Assembly: GCA_040403095.1 (NCBI GenBank)
Contig: JBBALI010000008.1
Coordinates: 42,307 to 106,306 of the forward strand
DNA length: 64,000 nt
Source: JAQVCM01 sp040403095
Lineage (GTDB): Bacteria; Bacteroidota; Bacteroidia; Flavobacteriales_D; Crocinitomicaceae
Reading direction: 5' to 3'
In this document: piece after piece, positions 33,333 to 41,057 of the stretch
How the letters are laid out: each line of letters begins with the position of its first letter
How positions within the stretch are numbered: the stretch's first letter is position 1
The notes under the pieces: model-generated
Told to the model about the DNA's origin: nothing
Database searches by the model: none
Seen by the model: only the letters and a program-made list of their open reading frames with translations
Position numbers and translations under genes: made by a program

Positions 33333-33851
33333 TTATAGTCTGATTTTATCTTCGAAATTAAGGATGATTTCCTTAAACCAAAAAGTAAATTGCTCAGGTT
33401 TTTCAGCGATTTCATTTTTCAGTTCAGGCAGTGATATCCACTTGAAATCTTTTACTTCTTCCGGATTTGGTGTTGGATTTTGGTTGAATTTGCCAATCAA
33501 TACATGATCCAACTCATTTTCAATTAATTGATTTTCTAGTTCAACTTGGTAGATAAAATGAAATTTTTTTTCAAGTTCACAGTCAAATCCCATTTCTTCC
33601 TGCAGCCTGCGATGTGCAGCTTCTATAATTGTTTCTCCTACTTTAGGATGAGAGCAACAAGTATTAGTCCAAAGTCCTTCGGAATGGTATTTGCCAAAAG
33701 CCCGTTGATGAATCAATATTTCGTCTTTGTCATTCCAAACGAGGATTGAAAACGCTCGATGCAATAGACCTTTCTGATGTGCTTCTAGTTTACCTATACT
33801 TCCGATATGCTCATCTTTTTCGTTGACAAGAACGATCAAATCTTCTATCAT
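33333..33851 (-). CDS. idi: isopentenyl-diphosphate delta-isomerase, type I (Nudix fold)
   Basis: 172 residues, the usual length. Motifs: GLLHRAFSILVWN, LIHQRAFGKYHSEGLWTNTCCSHPKVGE with the catalytic Cys in TNTCCSHP, and the Nudix-like box AAHRRLQEEMGFDCE whose glutamates bind Mg2+. It interconverts IPP and DMAPP, raising the supply of allylic primer for the GGPP and carotenoid steps encoded nearby. Three bases downstream of crtB, so certainly co-transcribed. Confidence 0.92.
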   Translation of the reverse strand: MIEDLIVLVNEKDEHIGSIGKLEAHQKGLLHRAFSILVWNDKDEILIHQRAFGKYHSEGLWTNTCCSHPKVGETIIEAAHRRLQEEMGFDCELEKKFHFIYQVELENQLIENELDHVLIGKFNQNPTPNPEEVKDFKWISLPELKNEIAEKPEQFTFWFKEIILNFEDKIRL

Positions 33852-33854
33852 TTT

Positions 33855-34697
33855 TTAGATCATATTGAAGTTATGTCTCAAATAGGAGAAAACAAACAAA
33901 CTGTATTTTTTATTATTTGGAATACGAATTCTTTCATTTAAAATTGTTTCAGCAGAAGTTGATTTGATTTTTGTAAACAATTTGTAATAATAAATATAGG
34001 CCATGTACACACCAAATCGTGCGTCTTTAGGTAGTTGCACTATTCCTAAGTATCCTTCGTGAAAATCTTTGGCAATGTCTTCTTCAATTTCTTTTTTCAC
34101 TGAAGCAGAAAATTCATCCATATTTATTCCAGGAAAATAGGTCCTACCTAAATCTTGGTAGTCGGCTTTCAAATCGCGTAAAAAATTGATTTTTTGAAAT
34201 GCAGAACCTAATTTCATGGCTGATTCTTTCAGTTTTTGGTATGCAATTTCATCCCCTCGGACAAAAATTTTCAAGCACATCAAGCCTACAACTTCTGCGG
34301 ATCCTAAAATATATTGTTCGTATTTATTTTGATCAAAAATGGATTTATCTGATTCTAAATCCATTTCCATACTTGCCAAAAATGTTTCAATTAAATCTAC
34401 AGGAATTTTGTACTTGTTAACGGCCCACTGAAAGCTATTTAAAATCGGATTAAGGGAAATCCCTTTATCAATAGCATTGTAAGTCTGTTTTTTGAAATCT
34501 TCCAATAATTCAGCTTTGTCAAAATTGTGAAAAGAATCTACGATTTCATCTGCGAAACGAACGAATCCATAAACCGCGTAAATTGGTTTTTGCAAATCCT
34601 TTTTCAGAAAACTGATTCCCAATGAAAATGATGTGCTATACTTTTTGGTAGTAAGCGTGCTCATTTCATGGGAAAGATTGTCAAATATGTTTTTCAT
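33855..34697 (-). CDS. crtB: phytoene synthase
   Basis: 280 residues of the squalene/phytoene synthase family. Two aspartate-rich Mg2+-diphosphate motifs are visible: FVRFADEIVDSFHN and FLRDLKADYQDLGRTYFPG, with the flanking GSAFQKINFLRD. It condenses two GGPP molecules to 15-cis-phytoene, the first committed step of C40 carotenoids. 73 bases after crtI and three before idi. Shorter than many homologues but complete at both ends. Confidence 0.93.
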   Translation of the reverse strand: MKNIFDNLSHEMSTLTTKKYSTSFSLGISFLKKDLQKPIYAVYGFVRFADEIVDSFHNFDKAELLEDFKKQTYNAIDKGISLNPILNSFQWAVNKYKIPVDLIETFLASMEMDLESDKSIFDQNKYEQYILGSAEVVGLMCLKIFVRGDEIAYQKLKESAMKLGSAFQKINFLRDLKADYQDLGRTYFPGINMDEFSASVKKEIEEDIAKDFHEGYLGIVQLPKDARFGVYMAYIYYYKLFTKIKSTSAETILNERIRIPNNKKYSLFVFSYLRHNFNMI

Positions 34698-34770
34698 TCG
34701 TGTGCAGTTTGTTCAGCTAATTTAATTCTAACAATTGAAATAAATAATTGTTTAATGATTTATTAACTTC

Positions 34771-36249
34771 TTAATTATTTTTTTCTATTTCACGTAAAAC
34801 TTCTTTGGCAACCACTTCTCCTGAGATAATCGAAGGAGGAACACCTGGTCCAGGAACCGTTAATTGCCCTGTGTAAAATAGGTTTTTCAAGTTTTTATTT
34901 TTCAAACTTGGTTTCAAAATAGCAGTTTGCATCAAAGTGTTTGCCAAACCGTAAGCGTTTCCTTTAAAAGCGTGATAATCCTTCTTAAAATCATCTATGC
35001 AATAGCTTCTTTGGTAAACAATATTTCCCTTGATTGATGTTTTGGTATGTTTCTCTAGTCTATCCAAAAGTATGTCTAAGTATTCTTTGCGTTTTTCTTC
35101 TGAATCTTTCAAATTTGGTGCAAGAGGAACAAGTAGAAATAAATTTTCATGACCTTCTGGTGCTACTGATGGATCTGTTTTAGACGGACAGCAGGCGTAA
35201 AATAATGGTGCTTTTGGCCAATCTGGTTTTTCATAAATCTCTACCGCGTGCGCTTCAAATGGCTCGTCGAAAAACAAATTGTGGTGCAGTAAATTTTCAA
35301 TTTTTTTATTCACTCCCAAATAAAATAGGAGCGAGGAAGGGGCCATGGATCTTGATTCCCAATATTTTTCTGAATAATTCGCAAATCCATTGATCAACTT
35401 TTTATCCGTATGGTGATAATCGGCGCCAGAAACTACATAATCGCTTTCAAGAGTTTGTGTTGCTGTTTTGGTATGTGTAATTTTTTTATTGGTGTATTCA
35501 AACCCTGTAACTTCTTGCGAACGTTCGATTTTCACACCTTGTTCCAATGCTATTTTTTCAAATGCTTGGATGATATTATGCATGCCGCCTTGCGGATACC
35601 AAGTCCCCAATTCAATGTCGGCGTAATTCATCAAAGAATACAAAGCAGGTGTTTTTTGAGGCATTGCTCCTAAAAACAGAATCGGAAATTCGAGCAATGA
35701 ATGAATTTTCGGGTTCTTGAAGTACTTTCTGATGTAACCAGAAAATGAAGAAGTTAGATGCATTTTGAACAAACCTTTCAGTATGCGCATGTCTGCAAAT
35801 TCTGTCCATTTTAAACTTGGTTTGTAAACCAAATCATTAATTCCAACATCATATTTATAGGCGGCTTCTGCTAAGAATTTTTTCAATTTTACAGCACTGC
35901 CTTTTTCTAGACTCTCAAAAAGCGCATAAAATTCATTCAAGTTTGCTGGAATATCTGTTGTAGAATCATCTTGCCAAAAAACGCGGTAAGAAGGATCTAA
36001 TCTAATTAGGTCATAAAAATCAGTGCTAGTGTGACCAAATTTTTGGTAAAACTTCTCGAACACTTCAGGCATCCAATACCAACTTGGACCCATATCGAAA
36101 ACGAAACCATCGACTTCAAATTTTCTCGCACGACCACCGATGCTGTCATTTTTCTCTAGAATAGTAACATCGTGACCCGCTTTAGCGAGGAAGCTAGCAG
36201 TTGATAGACTTGAAATTCCGGCACCTAGTATTGTAATTTTTTTGCTCAT
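34771..36249 (-). CDS. crtI: phytoene desaturase
   Basis: 492-residue FAD oxidoreductase of the CrtI family. N-terminal Rossmann dinucleotide motif (ITILGAGISSLSTASFLAKAGHDVTILEKNDSIGGRARKF), the CrtI hallmark FVFDMGPSWYWMPEVF, and the C-terminal FAD box NLFYTGQLTVPGPGVPPSIISGEVVAKEVL. It converts phytoene to lycopene in the membrane. Its ATG overlaps the sigma-factor stop by one base, so sigma factor and desaturase are translationally coupled. It is the only desaturase gene of this type in the window. Confidence 0.94.
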   Translation of the reverse strand: MSKKITILGAGISSLSTASFLAKAGHDVTILEKNDSIGGRARKFEVDGFVFDMGPSWYWMPEVFEKFYQKFGHTSTDFYDLIRLDPSYRVFWQDDSTTDIPANLNEFYALFESLEKGSAVKLKKFLAEAAYKYDVGINDLVYKPSLKWTEFADMRILKGLFKMHLTSSFSGYIRKYFKNPKIHSLLEFPILFLGAMPQKTPALYSLMNYADIELGTWYPQGGMHNIIQAFEKIALEQGVKIERSQEVTGFEYTNKKITHTKTATQTLESDYVVSGADYHHTDKKLINGFANYSEKYWESRSMAPSSLLFYLGVNKKIENLLHHNLFFDEPFEAHAVEIYEKPDWPKAPLFYACCPSKTDPSVAPEGHENLFLLVPLAPNLKDSEEKRKEYLDILLDRLEKHTKTSIKGNIVYQRSYCIDDFKKDYHAFKGNAYGLANTLMQTAILKPSLKNKNLKNLFYTGQLTVPGPGVPPSIISGEVVAKEVLREIEKNN

Positions 36250-36761
36250 TAATTAGCCATATATTGATATTCTGGAAGTGACTCCATTAATTTTTGTCGT
36301 GCGATGAAAATTCTACTTTTCACCGTTCCGATTGGAATCTCCAATTTATCAGCAATCTCTTTGTATTTGAAACCCTCGAAATGCATATTAAAAGGAACTT
36401 TATATTCCTCCCCTAAATTACTAATTTTAGAGTTGATTTCTTTGTTTGTAATCAAATTAACTGCATCTTCTTGGTGAACAGCGGTATTTGCAAGCATATC
36501 AAACTCTTTATTGGCATCAAAAATAGTACCTGACTTTTTCTTTCTGCGGTATTGATTGATAAAAATGTTACGCATGATCGTGAAAACCCATGCTTTGAAG
36601 TTTGTTTGTGCTGCGTAGTAATCTCTATAAACAATAGCCTTTAACATTGTTTCTTGAGTTAAATCTTTTGCGTCTTCTTCATTTCGTGTAAATCCCATTG
36701 CAAAAGATGTTAAATGAGATTGCATGTGGATCAATGATTCGTTAAATTCGATTGTTGACAT
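36249..36761 (-). CDS. ECF RNA polymerase sigma factor heading the carotenoid operon
   Basis: 170 residues with sigma-70 region 2 (LTSFAMGFTRNEEDAKDLTQETMLKAIVYRDYY ... FKAWVFTIMRNIFINQYRRKKKSG) and region 4 (LGEEYKVPFNMHFEGFKYKEIADKLEIPIGTVKSRIFIARQKL). No anti-sigma gene adjoins: the next gene is crtI. It likely directs RNA polymerase to its own promoter and that of the divergent carotenoid genes, as CarQ- and LitS-type ECF factors do elsewhere. The signal, probably light or oxidative stress, must come from outside the window. Confidence 0.88.
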   Translation of the reverse strand: MSTIEFNESLIHMQSHLTSFAMGFTRNEEDAKDLTQETMLKAIVYRDYYAAQTNFKAWVFTIMRNIFINQYRRKKKSGTIFDANKEFDMLANTAVHQEDAVNLITNKEINSKISNLGEEYKVPFNMHFEGFKYKEIADKLEIPIGTVKSRIFIARQKLMESLPEYQYMAN

Positions 36762-36772
36762 AACTTTAAATT

Positions 36773-36837
36773 TTGTTTAACAATTTTATCAAAACATTAA
36801 ACAGTTTTGTTCAACAAAATAAAGCAAACATTAAACA
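36773..36837. promoter_or_regulatory. repeated palindromic elements in the carotenoid divergent region
   Basis: AAACATTAAACA occurs twice exactly 34 bases apart (36792-36803 and 36826-36837). Interleaved with it are TTGTTTAACAA (36773-36783) and the 15-base near-palindrome TTTTGTTCAACAAAA (36805-36819). The cluster lies just upstream of the sigma-factor ATG and within the 262-base divergent region shared with the cruF-crtZ-crtY genes. No standard TAnnTTTG box serves the sigma gene here, which fits control by an alternative factor. Likely operators; the binder is unknown. Confidence 0.5.
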
Positions 36838-37023
36838 AAACGCAAACTTTTTATGATTTATTTTCAATTTATTTTCTTTCAACTGTATAGTTAATTGAGT
36901 GAAATTCGTTGTAAATATTTGTTTTTTAGATACTTTTAATTTTTAATAAATTTTAAATTCAATGATTTATTTTTTTTGATTAATTTCGAAAAAACCATTC
37001 TTGCGCTATTTTGTTTAATTTTT

Positions 37024-37680
37024 ATGATAAAAGATCAATTTTTGAGAATTGCTAATCACTACAAAGACGGAATTTTAATTTCGATTCTTGTCATATTTTA
37101 CAGTGTTGGCATTTTTGGATTAACAAATGACGATACCAGAGATTCATTTTTGCCTTTGAGTTTTATGAATCTATTATTGTCTTCTGCCATTTTAATTATC
37201 AGTCGAAAAACCATCAAAAATTATTTCATATTATTTTTAATTTTAGCTTTTCTAGTAGGGATGACTGCGGAGTGGATCGGCATTCATACCGGTTATCTTT
37301 TTGGAGATTATTATTATGGCGAAAATTTGGGTGTTAAATTCGACGGTGTTCCTTTAATCATTGGAATCAATTGGGGAATTTTGACCGTTTGCTCTTGTAA
37401 TTTCACTTCGTTGTTCATCAAAAAATCACTATGGCTTTCAAGTTTTGTTTCAGCATTGTTGATGATGTTGCTTGATGTTTTAATTGAACCAGTTGCAGTA
37501 ACAAGTGATTATTGGCACTGGGATTCTTTAAATATTCCTCTGTATAATTATTTTTGCTGGTTTGCGGTGGCTTTGCCTTTGCATTTTTTGTATTTTAAGT
37601 GGCAATTGCATGAACAAAATAAAGTTACGATTGCTTTATTTGGTATATTGGTAATGTTTTTTTCAATTTTAAATTTTTAG
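37024..37680 (+). CDS. cruF: carotenoid biosynthesis protein, CruF-like 1',2'-hydratase
   Basis: 218 residues from the ATG at 37024 (a TTG at 36976 would add 16 hydrophobic residues). About seven membrane helices; the family signature is clear in WIGIHTGYLFGDYYYGENLGVKFDGVPLIIGINWG, DVLIEPVA and DYWHWDS...IPLYNYFCWF. CruF adds water across the terminal 1',2' double bond of a carotenoid psi end. First of three plus-strand genes, with 4 bases to the next. Divergent from the crt/sigma operon. Confidence 0.83.
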   Translation: MIKDQFLRIANHYKDGILISILVIFYSVGIFGLTNDDTRDSFLPLSFMNLLLSSAILIISRKTIKNYFILFLILAFLVGMTAEWIGIHTGYLFGDYYYGENLGVKFDGVPLIIGINWGILTVCSCNFTSLFIKKSLWLSSFVSALLMMLLDVLIEPVAVTSDYWHWDSLNIPLYNYFCWFAVALPLHFLYFKWQLHEQNKVTIALFGILVMFFSILNF

Positions 37681-37684
37681 TGAT

Positions 37685-38161
37685 ATGTATTGGTGGGGAC
37701 CTTTTGTTATGTTAGGCGCTTTTTTCGGAATGGAATTTATGGCGTGGGCAACACACAAATACTTAATGCACGGTGGAATGTGGCATTTTCATGAAGATCA
37801 CCATGTGGCAGAACCTGGTTTTTTTGAAAGGAATGATGTTTTTTTCTTGATTTATGCAGTCCCATCTTGGTTGTGTATCATGTTGGGAATGATGTATGAT
37901 TTTTATGTGCCAGTTTGGATTGGATATGGCATTGCAATGTATGGATTTACCTATTTTATGATTCATGATGTTTATATTCACAGAAGATTTAAATGGTTGA
38001 GAGACATTGATCATCCTTATTTTATGGCGATTAGAAAAGCACACAAAGTTCACCATAAACACCAAGGAAAATTACATGGTGAATGTTTTGGTATGTTGCT
38101 TGTCCCGAAGAAATACTATACAGAAGCGAAGCAAACTTTTAAAAGAAAATACCAAGCATGA
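37685..38161 (+). CDS. crtZ: carotene 3-hydroxylase, fatty-acid-hydroxylase type
   Basis: 158 residues with four histidine clusters of a di-iron membrane hydroxylase: HKYLMH, HFHEDHH, HDVYIH and HKVHHKH, set between hydrophobic helices (FVMLGAFFGMEFMAW, FLIYAVPSWLCIMLGMMY). It hydroxylates the beta-ionone ring at C3. It overlaps the lycopene cyclase gene by four bases (ATGA), indicating coupled translation. Confidence 0.9.
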   Translation: MYWWGPFVMLGAFFGMEFMAWATHKYLMHGGMWHFHEDHHVAEPGFFERNDVFFLIYAVPSWLCIMLGMMYDFYVPVWIGYGIAMYGFTYFMIHDVYIHRRFKWLRDIDHPYFMAIRKAHKVHHKHQGKLHGECFGMLLVPKKYYTEAKQTFKRKYQA

Positions 38162-38847
38162 GTTTGTATTTCTGGATATTGATTGGAACAATTGCAGGAC
38201 CTTTTTTCTTGAGTTTCGACCAAAAAGTCCATTTTTACAAGTATTGGAAATATTTATTGCCTGCCACTTTTATTGTTGCGATATTCTTTTTGATGTGGGA
38301 TGAGTATTTCACGCAACTTGAAATCTGGGGTTTCACGCCGCGCTATTTACAAGGAATTTACTTAGGTCATCTGCCTCTAGAAGAATGTTTGTTCTTTGCT
38401 TTGGTTCCTTATGCTTGTTTGTTCATTCACGAAGTTTTAAAAGCATATTTTCCGAAAATTTCATTGAAAAAATTTGGACATTTCTTCGCTTTCGGATTCA
38501 CTTTATTGGGATTGATTTTAGGTTTAATGTATTTCAACCAAGCATATACCGCTTCCGCCTGCATCATTTCTGCTTTGTTGACCATTGGGGTGTATTACAT
38601 CAAAAAAGTGGAATGGTATGGTAATTTTGTTTTTACTTTCTTGGTTGCAATGATTCCTTTTTTGGTGGTAAACGGAATCCTAACAGGAAGTTTTACGGAT
38701 GAGCCAGTAGTTTGGTACAATGAAAACCACATCATTGGCATTCGAATTTTCACGATTCCAATGGAAGATATTTTTTACAATTATTGCATGTTATTCCCAA
38801 TCACAGCCATTTACGAATGGTTGAAGAACAGGAAAGCTAAAACCTAA
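38158..38847 (+). CDS. lycopene cyclase, fused CrtYc/CrtYd type
   Basis: 229 residues with six to seven membrane helices forming two homologous halves, as in the fused bacterial and archaeal CrtYc-CrtYd cyclases. Half one has WGFTPRYLQGIYLGHLPLEECLFF, half two has IIGIRIFTIPMEDIFYNYCML; the PxE-E/D motif in each is the expected catalytic element. It closes a beta ring on the lycopene psi end. Its stop is one base from the convergent porin-like gene. Confidence 0.88.
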   Translation: MSLYFWILIGTIAGPFFLSFDQKVHFYKYWKYLLPATFIVAIFFLMWDEYFTQLEIWGFTPRYLQGIYLGHLPLEECLFFALVPYACLFIHEVLKAYFPKISLKKFGHFFAFGFTLLGLILGLMYFNQAYTASACIISALLTIGVYYIKKVEWYGNFVFTFLVAMIPFLVVNGILTGSFTDEPVVWYNENHIIGIRIFTIPMEDIFYNYCMLFPITAIYEWLKNRKAKT

Positions 38848-38848
38848 A

Positions 38849-39967
38849 TTAAAACCAGACGGTTAGATTTCCAATCAATAAATTATCGAAATTTTTATAT
38901 CCGTAATTTGCACTAAAAACCTTATTATCAGAATAAAAGAACCGATTTTCAATTCTGAAAAGCGCGTGGCTTGAAATATTTAGATTGTAAGCAATACTTA
39001 AACTTGAAGCACTGAATTTATTCTGGAAATTCATCGATTGAAGAATAGTCGCTTGTTGATCAGTGAAATATTCTATTCTCGCCGAGAAAAATGCACTTTT
39101 CTTGGTGTAAAATGCTGCCGTGAAGTTTCCTTGAGCCCAAATTTGATTTTTGTTTTTAGTGTTGTATTGCGCGACTTCTTGATTACCAATGTAGGCACAA
39201 GTTGTAAATCCCCATCTAGCATTGGGTTTATAAACCATGTAAATATCTGTAAAATAACGAACTCGATAGTTGTAATTGTAATTCGATGATTCATTGCCAA
39301 CGTATGTGTCCCAATTAAGAAGTATTTTTTTGTTGGGACGATATTCCAACTGACTTCCAAATGATAAAAATCGATTATTGTCATGTATTTGTTGCCAGCC
39401 ATTGATCAAATATCCGAAGACATTTAGTTTTGAATTAATTGGAAGAGAAAGTTTGATACCAGAGAGATAGTAAGGCACATTTTCTGCAGCGAATGATCTT
39501 GTGTACATCAGGTGATCTTTTGAAATCGCGGATTCATTGGTGTAAGGTGAACCGAGAACTCCAGCGTCAATCCAAATTTCCCGCTTTCTAGAAATTTTGA
39601 TACCAACATTGGCTTCAACTAAATTTCTGACAGTTCCTTTTTCATTGACATAGTTCTCATTCATATAGGTTCCAAAACCAGGCACTAAGTGCGCTCGGAC
39701 TCTATTGTTTTTATACTTGATGTCAAGATAAGCCAAGTTGATATTGAATTCGTTGTGTCTAGCGGAGCTTACTGAGTAATCTCGATCTTTTGAATTTGGT
39801 TTGTTGAAATCGTAACCATAGTAAGTATCGACCAATCCACCGATTGAAATCTGCCCATTTTCAAGTGAATCATAAGAATCGGAAATTCCTGGATTAACGA
39901 TTTGAGCTATTGAAGCGCTTGAAATTAGATAAAACAAAAGAAGGGTGAAGAATATTTTTTTATTCAT
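38849..39967 (-). CDS. outer-membrane porin-like beta-barrel protein
   Basis: 372 residues with a signal peptide (ILFFTLLLFYLISSASIAQ region) and alternating amphipathic strands rich in Tyr and Asn, ending in the barrel-closing aromatic Phe (GNLTVWF). It begins mature with a short N-terminal stretch, then GGLVDTYYGYDFNKPNSKDRDYSVSSARHNEFNINLAYLDIKY, a pattern common in a flavobacterial porin family (bbp2-like). Probably a channel or structural barrel. It lies 27 bases behind the polyprenyl synthase gene and may share its transcript. Confidence 0.72.
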   Translation of the reverse strand: MNKKIFFTLLLFYLISSASIAQIVNPGISDSYDSLENGQISIGGLVDTYYGYDFNKPNSKDRDYSVSSARHNEFNINLAYLDIKYKNNRVRAHLVPGFGTYMNENYVNEKGTVRNLVEANVGIKISRKREIWIDAGVLGSPYTNESAISKDHLMYTRSFAAENVPYYLSGIKLSLPINSKLNVFGYLINGWQQIHDNNRFLSFGSQLEYRPNKKILLNWDTYVGNESSNYNYNYRVRYFTDIYMVYKPNARWGFTTCAYIGNQEVAQYNTKNKNQIWAQGNFTAAFYTKKSAFFSARIEYFTDQQATILQSMNFQNKFSASSLSIAYNLNISSHALFRIENRFFYSDNKVFSANYGYKNFDNLLIGNLTVWF

Positions 39968-39994
39968 CTATTTCTGGATTCGTCAACAATGTGA

Positions 39995-40963
39995 TTACAT
40001 TTCTCTGTGCAGCAACATGTCTGCTAAGTCTTTTAAAGGCTTTTTGTTTGATTCTGAAACATTGATTTGTTCCAGGGCATTTAGAGCGATTACATAGTGT
40101 TCATCCATCATTGCTCTAGCAGCTTCTCTGATTCCCAGCTTGTCAAATAAATTTCTAGTTGAATCGATTTTCAAAGCTTGATTTGATTCACTCTTTAATT
40201 GATTCAGTTCTTCAATTTCTACACGATTTGCCAACTCATAAGCTTTCAACAAAAGGAGTGTTTTCTTGTTTGCTAAAACATCACCACCAACTTGTTTTCC
40301 AAATTTTTCGGGATCTGCATATAAATCTAAAATATCATCTTGAATTTGGAAAGCAACGCCAATGTGTTCTCCAAACGTATATATCAATTCTTGATCTTCT
40401 TTTTTTGCTTCTGCAACTACTGCGCCCATTTCCAACGCGCAACCTAGTAAAACCGAAGTTTTCAAACGAATCATTTCGATGTATTCAGCTATGGAAACAT
40501 TGTTTCTAGTTTCAAAATCCATGTCCAATTGCTGTCCTTCGCAAACTTCGATGGCAGTTCGATTGAAAATTTCTAAAAGTCTTGGCAAAACCTTCGCGTC
40601 TTGCTTGCAAATTTCTTGGTAAGCTTTTACGAGAAGTACGTCACCAGAGAGAATAGCAATATTTGTATTCCATTTGGTGTGCACAGTTGGCTGTTTTCTG
40701 CGAAGGGGAGCTTCATCCATGATATCGTCATGTATCAAAGAAAAATTATGAAAAATCTCAATGGCAATTGCCGCATTTACAGCTTTTTTTCCTGAAACTT
40801 CAAAAAGTTCTGCGCCGAGCATCGTCAATATTGGACGCATTCTTTTTCCACCTAAAGTTAAAAAGTAGCGCAACGGATCGTATAAATTCGCCGGTTGAGC
40901 AGGAAAATCAAACGTTGAAATTTCGTTTTCTAAAAAAGCTGAAAGTTGAGTGATGTCTTGCAT
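39995..40963 (-). CDS. polyprenyl diphosphate synthase (probable GGPP synthase)
   Basis: 322 residues. First Asp-rich motif LIHDDIMD-E-A-P-L-R-R and second QIQDDILDLY, with GGKRMRP at the diphosphate-binding loop and GDVLL, the standard trans-prenyltransferase elements. It extends allylic diphosphates to GGPP or longer; next to the carotenoid genes, GGPP for phytoene synthase is the likely product, but an octaprenyl (quinone) role cannot be excluded from sequence. Confidence 0.88.
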   Translation of the reverse strand: MQDITQLSAFLENEISTFDFPAQPANLYDPLRYFLTLGGKRMRPILTMLGAELFEVSGKKAVNAAIAIEIFHNFSLIHDDIMDEAPLRRKQPTVHTKWNTNIAILSGDVLLVKAYQEICKQDAKVLPRLLEIFNRTAIEVCEGQQLDMDFETRNNVSIAEYIEMIRLKTSVLLGCALEMGAVVAEAKKEDQELIYTFGEHIGVAFQIQDDILDLYADPEKFGKQVGGDVLANKKTLLLLKAYELANRVEIEELNQLKSESNQALKIDSTRNLFDKLGIREAARAMMDEHYVIALNALEQINVSESNKKPLKDLADMLLHREM

Positions 40964-41057
40964 TAAAATGATTGAAATTCGATTAATAATTCTTTGACAA
41001 GCGTAACAAGTGATTCAATCTTTTGTTTTCAATTTTAGAGTTAGCTTGTTTTAAATC

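Noticed and set aside
36976..37023. TTG start for the CruF-like protein
   Set aside because: The ATG at 37024 gives a normal N-terminus; the added residues are simply more hydrophobic sequence, though this choice is not certain.
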